DNA of 9,163 bases from Bacillota bacterium. Its GTDB lineage: Bacteria > Bacillota > Clostridia > Peptostreptococcales > Anaerovoracaceae. The stretch spans positions 1 through 9,163 of the forward strand of contig JAEEGU010000180.1 of the NCBI GenBank assembly GCA_016280485.1, given 5' to 3'. The notes beneath the pieces were generated by a model that made no database searches, was not told the origin of the DNA, and saw only the letters and a list, made by a program, of their open reading frames with translations. Within the stretch, counting starts at the first letter, position 1; each line of letters opens with the position of its first letter. The position numbers and the translations under genes were made by a program. Below are positions 1 to 5,563 of this stretch, one piece after another.

Positions 1-1100
1 ACTCCGTTGTCTATTATAAGCTTCATTACCTTTTCGAGATAAACATTGGTCAGGAAATGCTTGCGCGAATAGGTTTCCTCTACACTCTTACCATACTGTG
101 CCTTGAACTCTTCGTTAGATTCAAAGCCCATGGACTCGCAGGCTTTTTGGATTTCCGCATTGTATTCATCCTCTGATACCGTGATACCCTCTGCATGCGC
201 AATATAGTAGAGCAGCATTTCGTTCTTAACTACTTCCTTTGCGTAGTCTTCGATTTCGGCATTGAGCTGTTCCTCTGTAAAGCCCATCATGCTCATATAA
301 TCCTCGAGGGTATAACCAAACTGGCTTGCATAGCCTATGATGTAGTTCTTGTAGTCTTCCTTTTCGGCCTTTACTTCCTTTTCAGGATAGTCTAAGACCT
401 CAGTCTGTTCTACAAGCTTTTGCCAGATTTCGGAGTTGCGGGTTTCCTCTGCCTCCTCGCGGGTTTCCTTTAAAAGATCGTCATACACGCTTTCTTCATA
501 TTCGTTAAGAGTCTTGCAGTCGCTGACCTTCTTCACCCAGTCGATGTCATATTCCGGAATGTGCTTTATGTTCCTGCTGTGGATTTCTACGGTAAACTGA
601 CAAGGCTTGCCCGCAAGATCTGCCGCATGGTAGTCATCCGGGAAGCGTAAGTCGAGCACAACGGTGCTGCCTACCTCTGCGCCAACAAGGCCTGATTCGA
701 AGCCATCAATGTAGCCTGCCTGACCTACAATGATGTCCGTGCCCATGCCCTTGGTGCTTCCGCCTTCAAACTCTACGCCGTCAATTGTGCCTGTATAGTC
801 GATGTTGATGGAGTCACCTTCTGCAACGGTGCCTGTAGTCACCTTTTCGGTAGTGGCATCGTCTTCGCGGCGCTTGTCGATTTCTGCACGAATGTCGTCG
901 GAGCTAACCGTAACATCGAGCTTTTCAATCGCTACGCCCATGTAGTCGGCCGGAACGATATACTTTGAAAGATCATAATCGTACGGCTCGTTTCCGTTGC
1001 TGCTGCCGCAGCCTGTGAGAAGCAGTGCCGCTGTCAGGCAAAGCGTGCCGATTACGGCAATAAAGCGCTTAGCCTTTCCTGAAAAATATGTCTTGTTCAT
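1..1100 (-). CDS. Trigger-factor-like lipoprotein with FKBP-type peptidyl-prolyl isomerase domain (partial, C-terminus outside window)
   Basis: The reading frame is open from ATG at 1100 to the window edge, giving 366 residues with no stop. The start has a good ribosome binding site (AAGGAGA, about 5 nt upstream). Residues 1-31 form a lipoprotein signal: KAKR, a hydrophobic stretch and lipobox LLTGC, with Cys31 the predicted lipidated residue. An FKBP domain follows at about 93-178 (GDSINIDYTGTIDG, then a PDDYH segment). Residues about 180-366 are acidic and helical, and resemble the trigger factor C-terminal chaperone arms. The N-terminal ribosome-binding domain of cytosolic trigger factor is absent. 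Inference: a membrane-anchored foldase helping secreted proteins fold outside the cell. It lies downstream of rplT with a terminator-like hairpin between them, so it may be only partly cotranscribed. I found no separate promoter. Family assignment is firm; the substrate is unknown. Confidence 0.87.
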   Translation of the reverse strand, partial: MNKTYFSGKAKRFIAVIGTLCLTAALLLTGCGSSNGNEPYDYDLSKYIVPADYMGVAIEKLDVTVSSDDIRAEIDKRREDDATTEKVTTGTVAEGDSINIDYTGTIDGVEFEGGSTKGMGTDIIVGQAGYIDGFESGLVGAEVGSTVVLDLRFPDDYHAADLAGKPCQFTVEIHSRNIKHIPEYDIDWVKKVSDCKTLNEYEESVYDDLLKETREEAEETRNSEIWQKLVEQTEVLDYPEKEVKAEKEDYKNYIIGYASQFGYTLEDYMSMMGFTEEQLNAEIEDYAKEVVKNEMLLYYIAHAEGITVSEDEYNAEIQKACESMGFESNEEFKAQYGKSVEETYSRKHFLTNVYLEKVMKLIIDNG

Positions 1101-1112
1101 ATTGTCTCCTTG

Positions 1113-1146
1113 TCAAAAACCTCCCCGGGTCACTACCTGAGGAGGT
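1113..1146 (-). terminator. Probable intrinsic terminator after rplT
   Basis: Read on the minus strand, ACCTCC (1141-1146) pairs with GGAGGT (1119-1124). The stem is extended inward by a U-G and a C-G pair, one mismatch and a 3-bp GGT/ACC stem closing an AGTG loop. It runs directly into a short T tract (1115-1119). It lies after the rplT stop and just before the ribosome binding site of the lipoprotein gene. It could end the infC operon or allow partial read-through. Confidence 0.55.
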
Positions 1147-1160
1147 CGGATGTTCTGTGC

Positions 1161-1517
1161 TTATTTGAGTGCAGCCTTTGCCTTGTCGCAGAGAGCTGTG
1201 AAGCCCTGAGCGTCGTAGATAGCCATCTCGGAGAGCATCTTTCTGTTTACTTCGATGCCTGCCTTGTTGAGACCGTCGATAAGTCTGCTGTAAGACATGT
1301 CGTTCATTCTTGCTGCTGCGTTGATACGAGCGATCCACATCTGTCTGAACTGTCTCTTCTTGAGCTTGCGGCCAAAGTAAGCGGATCTAAGCGATCTCAT
1401 TACTGCCGGATTAGCTGCTTTAAATATAGTGTGCTTTGAGCCGTAAAAGCCCTTTGCCATCTTTAAGATTTTCTTATGTCTCTTGTGAGCGTTTAAGCCC
1501 TTCTTTACTCTTGCCAT
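1161..1517 (-). CDS. rplT: 50S ribosomal protein L20
   Basis: The product is 118 residues, the usual length for L20, beginning MARVKKGLNAHKRHKKIL and containing the conserved FYGSKHTIFKAAN and AYFGRKLKKRQFRQMWIARI segments. L20 binds 23S rRNA early in assembly of the large subunit. In Bacillus subtilis it also represses its own operon by binding the infC leader and promoting transcription termination. A matching leader is visible upstream of infC here. The gene has a strong ribosome binding site (TAGGAGGT) and follows rpmI after 13 nt, so the two are cotranscribed. It is followed by a probable terminator. Confidence 0.98.
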   Translation of the reverse strand: MARVKKGLNAHKRHKKILKMAKGFYGSKHTIFKAANPAVMRSLRSAYFGRKLKKRQFRQMWIARINAAARMNDMSYSRLIDGLNKAGIEVNRKMLSEMAIYDAQGFTALCDKAKAALK

Positions 1518-1530
1518 TATTCTTTACCTC

Positions 1531-1731
1531 CTATTTACCCATTGATCTAAGCATTCTCTTCAAATCTGCGCTTGTGAGAGTAGTAGCCTTTCTGAGGCCT
1601 CTCTTTCTCTTTGCGGTCTTCTTTGTAAGAATATGGCTCTTGTATGCCTTGTTTCTCTTTACTTTACCGGAACCGGTTAACTTCAGTCTTTTGCATGCGC
1701 CTCTGTGAGACTTCATCTTGTTCTTTGCCAT
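1531..1731 (-). CDS. rpmI: 50S ribosomal protein L35
   Basis: The product is a very basic 66-residue protein, MAKNKMKSHRGACKRLKLTG at the N-terminus and a LKRMLRSMGK-type end, which is the typical L35 sequence and length. It is a structural component of the large ribosomal subunit. The ribosome binding site is AGGAGG, about 10 nt before the ATG. The gene sits between infC (34-nt gap) and rplT (13-nt gap) in the classic infC-rpmI-rplT order, so expression should follow the infC promoter and the leader attenuator. Confidence 0.98.
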   Translation of the reverse strand: MAKNKMKSHRGACKRLKLTGSGKVKRNKAYKSHILTKKTAKRKRGLRKATTLTSADLKRMLRSMGK

Positions 1732-1765
1732 TTTGGATTGTCCTCCTATGTGATTTTTGTATTAA

Positions 1766-2281
1766 CTATTTATCTGATTTCGGTGCAAGTACCATGATCA
1801 GGCTGCGACCCTCGAACTCCGGCTTTTTCTCGACTGTTCCGACTTCGCTGACAAACTCTGCGAACTTGTTCATTACAGCCATGCCTGTGGATGCATAATC
1901 CTTTTCACGGCCGCGAAAACGTAAGGAGACCTTTAATTTGTCCCCGTCTGCGAGGAATTTTGCGCCGGTCTTTGCCTTTACGGCAATGTCGTGCTCCTCA
2001 ATAAATGTGGAGAGTCTGATTTCCTTTACCTGTGTCTGCTTTTGCTTTTTCTTTGCATCCTTTTCACGTTTCTGCATATCGTAGCGATACTTTCCGTAGT
2101 CAAGGATCTTGCATACAGGCGGATTCGCATTCGGTGAAATGTTCACCAGGTCGAGATTCTTTTCGGCAGCCAGGTTAAGAGCCTCTTCGCGGCTCATTAT
2201 ACCGAGCATATTGCCTTCGTTGTCGATAACTCTGAGTTCATTGTCACGAATTTCTTCGTTGATGAGTGCTTCCTTACTAAT
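1766..2281 (-). CDS. infC: Translation initiation factor IF-3, probable AUU start
   Basis: The product is 171 residues, normal for IF-3. The N-terminal domain contains INEEIRDNELRVIDNEGN and the PNANPPVCKILDYGKYRY signature at about residues 50-67. It is followed by a lysine-rich linker (about 68-85) and a C-terminal domain ending EGRSLIMVLAPK. IF-3 keeps the 30S subunit free and checks start codons. No ATG, GTG or TTG lies in frame at the expected place. The ribosome binding site AAGGAGGTG (2290-2298) points to ATT at 2279-2281, giving MSKEALINEE. An upstream in-frame ATA at 2285-2287 is only 4 nt from GGAGG and is less likely. A longer frame reaching 2383 runs through the structured leader and is rejected. 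An AUU start is known for E. coli infC, where IF-3 itself discriminates against that codon. Confidence 0.95.
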   Translation of the reverse strand: MSKEALINEEIRDNELRVIDNEGNMLGIMSREEALNLAAEKNLDLVNISPNANPPVCKILDYGKYRYDMQKREKDAKKKQKQTQVKEIRLSTFIEEHDIAVKAKTGAKFLADGDKLKVSLRFRGREKDYASTGMAVMNKFAEFVSEVGTVEKKPEFEGRSLIMVLAPKSDK

Positions 2282-2290
2282 GGTTATTAC

Positions 2291-2434
2291 ACCTCCTTGA
2301 GCATAAAAATAGCGGATATCGAAGATATCCGCGTGAAAACTGACACAGTGCCGCAAACGGCATGCGAGTCTTTGCCATATCAACCCCTGCCGGCCATCCG
2401 GTGAGGTGAGAAGCGGATAACTTCTACTTCATAC
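2291..2434 (-). promoter_or_regulatory. infC operon leader, probable L20-type autoregulatory RNA
   Basis: This is the untranslated leader between the infC promoter and its ribosome binding site. On the minus strand it contains a hairpin AGAAG/CTTCT (2421-2425 with 2409-2413), a CCGG-ATGG-CCGG hairpin, the segment GGGGTTGATAT, a TGCCG-TTTG-CGGCA hairpin, and a final terminator hairpin (2312-2332). The order fits the L20 leaders described upstream of infC in low-GC Gram-positives, where L20 binding favours termination. The segment TATCCGC (2413-2419) can pair with the first arm of the terminator (2326-2332), a natural antiterminator. Assignment to the L20 family rests on position and resemblance, not on a covariance search. 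Confidence 0.7.
2303..2332 (-). terminator. Attenuator terminator in the infC leader
   Basis: A perfect 9-bp stem, GCGGATATC / GATATCCGC, closes a TTC loop and is followed on the minus strand by TATTTTTA. It stands 14 nt or so before the infC ribosome binding site. It can only act on infC, rpmI and rplT, so it is a conditional terminator. Confidence 0.8.
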
Positions 2435-2440
2435 TCGAAT

Positions 2441-2470
2441 ATACTAACATAGATGTGTGCCCCATGTCAA
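2441..2470 (-). promoter_or_regulatory. Promoter of the infC-rpmI-rplT operon
   Basis: A perfect -35 box TTGACA (2465-2470) and an 18-bp spacer lead to TAGTAT (2441-2446), which has an extended TGn element just upstream. Transcription would start near 2434, giving a leader of about 150 nt before infC. Confidence 0.78.
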
Positions 2471-2500
2471 GAACTTTTTTAAGCCATCTGCCTATTCCGC

Positions 2501-3568
2501 CTATTCCGCCTCGGGAAGCGCAAACTTAACAACACTCGAAATTGTAAGGTTTAAATGCCTTCTGTCGCTAAGGTCCACCAGCTTCGCCTCATCGCCTGCG
2601 TCCTGGAGTCTCAAAAGAGGTCTCCTTTTGTCCTTTCTGATGTCCTGAACAACCGCGCGTGAACCGTCGGACAGGCAAACGCAGGTGCCTACCGGATACG
2701 GCTCAACCTTGCCGGCAAATACCGATGCGATTTTCGGGTCAAAAAGTGTACCGCTGCCGCCCATGATGAACTCAATGGCATCTGCGGATGAATATGCAGG
2801 ATGGTACGAGCTCTCGTTAATGAGCGCATCGTAAACGTCGGCTACCATTATTATTCTCGCATATTTTGAAATGCTTTCCTTTTTTCTGCCCTCAGGATAT
2901 CCGCTGCCGTCCCATCTCTCGTGATGGTCGAGGATTGCCTGATATGCACTCATCGGAAGGTTGAAGTTTTTGCGTACAAAGTCAAGGCTTATTCTGCAGT
3001 GGGATGCTACAATTTCCTTTTCACTTGTATTTAGATCCGTACTCTTATCTCTGATTTCCTTTGGAACCCACAGCATTCCGATGTCGCAGAATAATGCGGC
3101 ATAGCCTATGGAAAGCAGCTCATCGTTTGCCAAATCGAATTGGGATGCAAGCGCTATGGAAAGGACACAGGTGTTGATTCCTCTTGCCAATATTTCTTCA
3201 TCTATTTCAACGCCAAAATCAACGGTATTAATCCATTCATTTCCCCTTTGAATGATTTCCGAAATAACGGGATAGAGGGATTCTCTCATTACCTTTGGAG
3301 ATTTAACAAAACCCTTTGCGGCTGCAAGAGCATTAAAATCCAGCATCTTTTTAAGGTTATAATTATACTGTCCTTCTTTTCCTTTAAATCCGCCAATATT
3401 TTCTGCGGAGCCTTCTTCTATGTAGAGACCCTTTACTCCCTTATCTTTTAAAAGCTGTATGGAATGTTTGCTGACTTCGGCACCACTGTTTAAAAAAACC
3501 ACGCCACCCGAGATAACGCTTCTTTCAAGGACCATGCCCGGTAAAACATTTTCCATTAATAAATACAT
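2501..3568 (-). CDS. HD-GYP-type protein with degenerate metal site
   Basis: The product has 355 residues. The N-terminal part (1-50) matches the short domain often found before HD-GYP domains. The central part (about 120-265) is HD-GYP: HHERWDGSGYPEG (215-227) and ADVYDAL (243-249) are intact and diagnostic. The C-terminal part (290-350) is a small beta-rich domain, common in Gram-positive HD-GYP proteins. Active members hydrolyse cyclic di-GMP at a two- or three-metal site. Here the HDIGK motif reads CDIGM (161-165), so the HD histidine is cysteine, and no histidine lies in the helix before it (about 125-145) where the family has an early ligand. H190, H215, H216, D162 and D244 remain. Whether it still cleaves, binds only, or uses another metal cannot be told. 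The ATG at 3568 has AGAGGTG 5 nt upstream. It has its own promoter and appears monocistronic. Confidence 0.9.
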   Translation of the reverse strand: MYLLMENVLPGMVLERSVISGGVVFLNSGAEVSKHSIQLLKDKGVKGLYIEEGSAENIGGFKGKEGQYNYNLKKMLDFNALAAAKGFVKSPKVMRESLYPVISEIIQRGNEWINTVDFGVEIDEEILARGINTCVLSIALASQFDLANDELLSIGYAALFCDIGMLWVPKEIRDKSTDLNTSEKEIVASHCRISLDFVRKNFNLPMSAYQAILDHHERWDGSGYPEGRKKESISKYARIIMVADVYDALINESSYHPAYSSADAIEFIMGGSGTLFDPKIASVFAGKVEPYPVGTCVCLSDGSRAVVQDIRKDKRRPLLRLQDAGDEAKLVDLSDRRHLNLTISSVVKFALPEAE

Positions 3569-3620
3569 TCATTCACCTCTATAAAAATACACAATAGTAC
3601 AATTTTGCGGACAAGAATGG

Positions 3621-3649
3621 ATTATAGTACACTCTTAAATTAAATGCAA
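3621..3649 (-). promoter_or_regulatory. Probable promoter of the HD-GYP gene
   Basis: A perfect -10 TATAAT (3621-3626) stands 17 bp from a weak -35 TTGCAT (3644-3649), in A+T-rich DNA about 53 nt before the start codon. Confidence 0.65.
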
Positions 3650-3690
3650 GAGGAATTTTGGGTTTTGCGTCTACTTTTTTAAGATTGGTT

Positions 3691-3725
3691 AAAAAAAGTC
3701 CACCCCGCTGCCGGGATGGACTTTT
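3691..3725 (-). terminator. Intrinsic terminator of the symporter gene
   Basis: On the minus strand GTCCATCCCG (3712-3721) pairs with CGGGGTGGAC (3698-3707) around a GCAG loop, with one U-G pair. Four more A-T pairs extend the stem and a 7-T run follows (3691-3697). It lies about 30 nt after the symporter stop. On the plus strand it has only TTTT and would be weaker. Confidence 0.88.
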
Positions 3726-3756
3726 GAATTGCTTAATTTTGAACGTTTTAGCGGTT

Positions 3757-5175
3757 TTAATTTACACGGTCTGTGATTTCGCCGGACTTTAAGCGGTCGA
3801 AATACTTCTTTGTTTCTGCACTTACCACACCACCGAGTGCGAGAATCGCAATCAGGTTCGGGATAGCAATGAGACCGTTAAAGATGTCTGCGATGTTCCA
3901 TACAGCCTCGAGGCTGATGAACGGTCCTACGAAGATCATGATGATGTAGAGCCATCTATATGCAGTAAGCGCACCGCTCTTAGGAGATCCTACGAGGAAC
4001 TCAAGTGCACGCTCGCTGTAGTATGACCAGCCAAGGATGGTTGTGAACGCGAAGAATGCGAGGCAGATCATCAGCATGAATGAACCTACATTGTAAGACC
4101 AAGGCAGGCCTGTACCGATGGCATTTGCCGTAACAGCCGCACCCTTTAATCCGATTTCGTGAGAACCGGTTACGATGATGGCAAGACCTGTGAGGTTACA
4201 AATGATAACCGTATCGATGAATACACCCATAGCGTTGATGAGACCCTGGCGAACAGGTTCTTTTGCCTCTGCCGCAGCAACTGCGATAGGAGCGGAACCA
4301 AGACCTGCTTCGTTGGAGAAGCAGCCTCTTGCTACACCCTTTTGCATTGCAAGCATCATCGCACCGACTGCACCGCCGGCTACAGCATGTGCGCCGAAGG
4401 CACCGCTGATTACAGCACCAATTGCTGCAGGGATTTCAGATGCATTGTAGATAAGTACAGCGCCTGCAACCAGGATATAAACCGCTGCCATGAAAGGCAC
4501 GATTGCGCTTGAAAAGCTTGCGATACGCTTGATACCACCGAGGATTACGAGTGCTGCGCAGATTGCCACAAAGAGCGCTGCGAATACTGTAGTCCAGGTG
4601 AAGCTTCCGAATGCGATGTGAACGCCATCAGGATCGAAGAATGTATTAGCCGCGGAAACGATGGAGTTTGCCTGCGTCATTGTACCGATACCGAGGATTG
4701 CCGCACCTACAATAAATACTGCGAAAATCTGTGCGAGCCATTTCCACTTTGTTCCCATACCCTTTAAGATGTACATGAAAGGTCCGCCGAGCACGTGCCC
4801 GTCTTCGGTAACTTCACGATACTTTACCGCGAGAAGACACTCTGCGTACTTTGTACCCATTCCGATCAGCGCCGCAACGATCATCCAGAAGAGTGCTCCC
4901 GGACCACCGATTACAACAGCTGTCGCAACACCTACGATGTTTCCTGTACCGACTGTCGCAGACATTGCGGTACAGAAAGCTCCGAATGCCGATACTTCTC
5001 CGGCTTCAACGCCCGGCTCGCGGCTTACCATGTAACGGAAGCCCTTACCGAAGTGAGCGAAGTAGGTGAAGCCTGCTCTAAAAGAGATGTACAGGCCCAC
5101 ACCGATGAGAAGCACCAGCAAAGGCACGCCCCAGACGAAATCGTCAATTACTACTGTTAATTCTGTGAAACTCAT
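3757..5175 (-). CDS. Sodium:alanine/glycine symporter (AGCS family)
   Basis: The product has 472 residues and is mostly hydrophobic, in line with the 10-11 membrane spans of the AGCS family. Family segments include TVGTGNIVGVATAV (74-87) with GGPGALFWM (90-98), and RGCFSNEAGLGSAP (283-296), the best-conserved AGCS stretch. These proteins import alanine or glycine with Na+. The glycine riboswitch in the leader favours glycine as a physiological substrate here (inference). The start at 5175 (MSFTEL) is chosen because AAAGGAG precedes it. A longer open frame reaches 5373 but runs through the riboswitch and terminator, so it is not coding. The gene stands alone with its own terminator, divergent from the Fic gene. 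Confidence 0.95.
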   Translation of the reverse strand: MSFTELTVVIDDFVWGVPLLVLLIGVGLYISFRAGFTYFAHFGKGFRYMVSREPGVEAGEVSAFGAFCTAMSATVGTGNIVGVATAVVIGGPGALFWMIVAALIGMGTKYAECLLAVKYREVTEDGHVLGGPFMYILKGMGTKWKWLAQIFAVFIVGAAILGIGTMTQANSIVSAANTFFDPDGVHIAFGSFTWTTVFAALFVAICAALVILGGIKRIASFSSAIVPFMAAVYILVAGAVLIYNASEIPAAIGAVISGAFGAHAVAGGAVGAMMLAMQKGVARGCFSNEAGLGSAPIAVAAAEAKEPVRQGLINAMGVFIDTVIICNLTGLAIIVTGSHEIGLKGAAVTANAIGTGLPWSYNVGSFMLMICLAFFAFTTILGWSYYSERALEFLVGSPKSGALTAYRWLYIIMIFVGPFISLEAVWNIADIFNGLIAIPNLIAILALGGVVSAETKKYFDRLKSGEITDRVN

Positions 5176-5212
5176 TTTTTTCTTCTCCTTTTCTGCTGTT
5201 AAGATTAAGCAA

Positions 5213-5240
5213 TAAAAAAAGTTGAGCGTAATGCCCAACT
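5213..5240 (-). terminator. Riboswitch-controlled terminator before the symporter
   Basis: On the minus strand AGTTGGGC (5233-5240) pairs with GCTCAACT (5220-5227), with one G-U pair, around a 5-nt loop. A 7-T run follows (5214-5220). It lies between the glycine aptamer and the symporter ribosome binding site, so it is the expression platform. Confidence 0.85.
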
Positions 5241-5267
5241 TCCGGAGAGATACATAAGCATAAACCA

Positions 5268-5376
5268 TACGCTCTGTCCTCTTTGCCTGAGATATCACTA
5301 AAGATCCGCTTAATATCTTTAGCTTAAACCTTCGGCGCTCCCCTGGGTGGGGAGTCTCTCCAGAGAGTAGCATCAG
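5268..5376 (-). promoter_or_regulatory. Glycine riboswitch, single aptamer
   Basis: The minus strand carries the conserved glycine aptamer landmarks in order: CTCTGGAGAGAC (near 5355-5366), a P3-type stem CTCCCC/GGGGAG (5338-5354), GCGCCGAAGG (5328-5337), an 8-bp stem CTAAAGAT/ATCTTTAG (5298-5322), ATCTCAGGCAAA (about 5281-5293), and GGACAGAG closing P1 (5272-5279). Only one aptamer is visible, where many glycine riboswitches are tandem. The 3' strand of P1 (GAGCGTA, 5268-5274) is exactly complementary to TACGCTC (5224-5230) in the terminator. Glycine binding should therefore keep P1 closed and let the terminator form, switching the symporter off (inference). Confidence 0.92.
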
Positions 5377-5388
5377 TCCAATTTGGAC

Positions 5389-5417
5389 ATTATCTAACTA
5401 TGGATAAAAGTTTACTA
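5389..5417 (-). promoter_or_regulatory. Possible promoter of the riboswitch-symporter transcript
   Basis: GATAAT (5389-5394) matches a -10 box at five of six positions and would start transcription near 5382, right at the aptamer. The -35 region (TAGTAA, 5412-5417) is poor. A second option is TTGCAA with TAAACT further upstream. The location is plausible; the exact boxes are not certain. Confidence 0.35.
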
Positions 5418-5471
5418 CAATAAAGCATTGTTTGCAAGTGTTTTTTAACAAAAACAATTTTCAAGCATATG

Positions 5472-5504
5472 CTTTCTGCACAAAACATATGACTTTTTTA
5501 TGCA
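5472..5504 (+). repeat. 33-bp direct repeat upstream of fic, copy 1
   Basis: It begins CTTTCTGCACAAAA and ends ACTTTTTTATGCA. It matches copy 2 at 27 of 33 positions with no gaps. It is flanked by a 12-bp perfect palindrome AAGCATATGCTT (5464-5475) on the left and overlaps TTTATGCATAAA (5497-5508), another perfect palindrome, on the right. It lies just upstream of the fic -35 box. Confidence 0.8.
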
Positions 5505-5511
5505 TAAACGC

Positions 5512-5540
5512 TTGACTTTCTGCATAAAGAATGTTACTTT
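5512..5540 (+). promoter_or_regulatory. Probable promoter of the Fic gene
   Basis: TTGACT (5512-5517) is a good -35 box. With a 17-bp spacer it leads to TACTTT (5535-5540), a weak -10 box helped by an upstream TGn (5532-5534). The predicted start is near 5547, only about 17 nt before the ATG. The promoter is overlapped by repeat copy 2, so a bound repressor would block it. Confidence 0.55.
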
Positions 5541-5548
5541 TATATGCA
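5516..5548 (+). repeat. 33-bp direct repeat overlapping the fic promoter, copy 2, with 11-bp inverted repeat
   Basis: This is the second copy of the repeat, 44 bp (about four helical turns) from the first. It contains the left arm CTTTCTGCATA (5516-5526) of a perfect 11-bp inverted repeat whose right arm TATGCAGAAAG (5543-5553) ends in the fic ribosome binding site. The -10 box lies between the arms. Only one arm would be transcribed, so this looks like a DNA operator and not an RNA hairpin. The binding protein is unknown; the Fic protein's own C-terminal winged helix is one candidate. Confidence 0.75.
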
Positions 5549-5563
5549 GAAAGGAGCTTCGTT

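Noticed and set aside
2282..2383. N-terminal extension of infC from an ATG at 2383
   Set aside because: It runs through the structured leader and the terminator hairpin, has no similarity to IF-3, and precedes the strong ribosome binding site.
4159..5160. Several plus-strand frames of 70-125 codons opposite the symporter
   Set aside because: They are antisense shadows of a strongly biased membrane protein gene, with no ribosome binding sites or recognisable domains.
5176..5373. N-terminal extension of the symporter reading frame
   Set aside because: It translates through the glycine riboswitch and its terminator, and the start at 5175 has its own ribosome binding site.
5531..5563. Upstream ATG at 5531 as the fic start
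   Set aside because: It lies within the predicted promoter and before the AAAGGAG site that serves the ATG at 5564.
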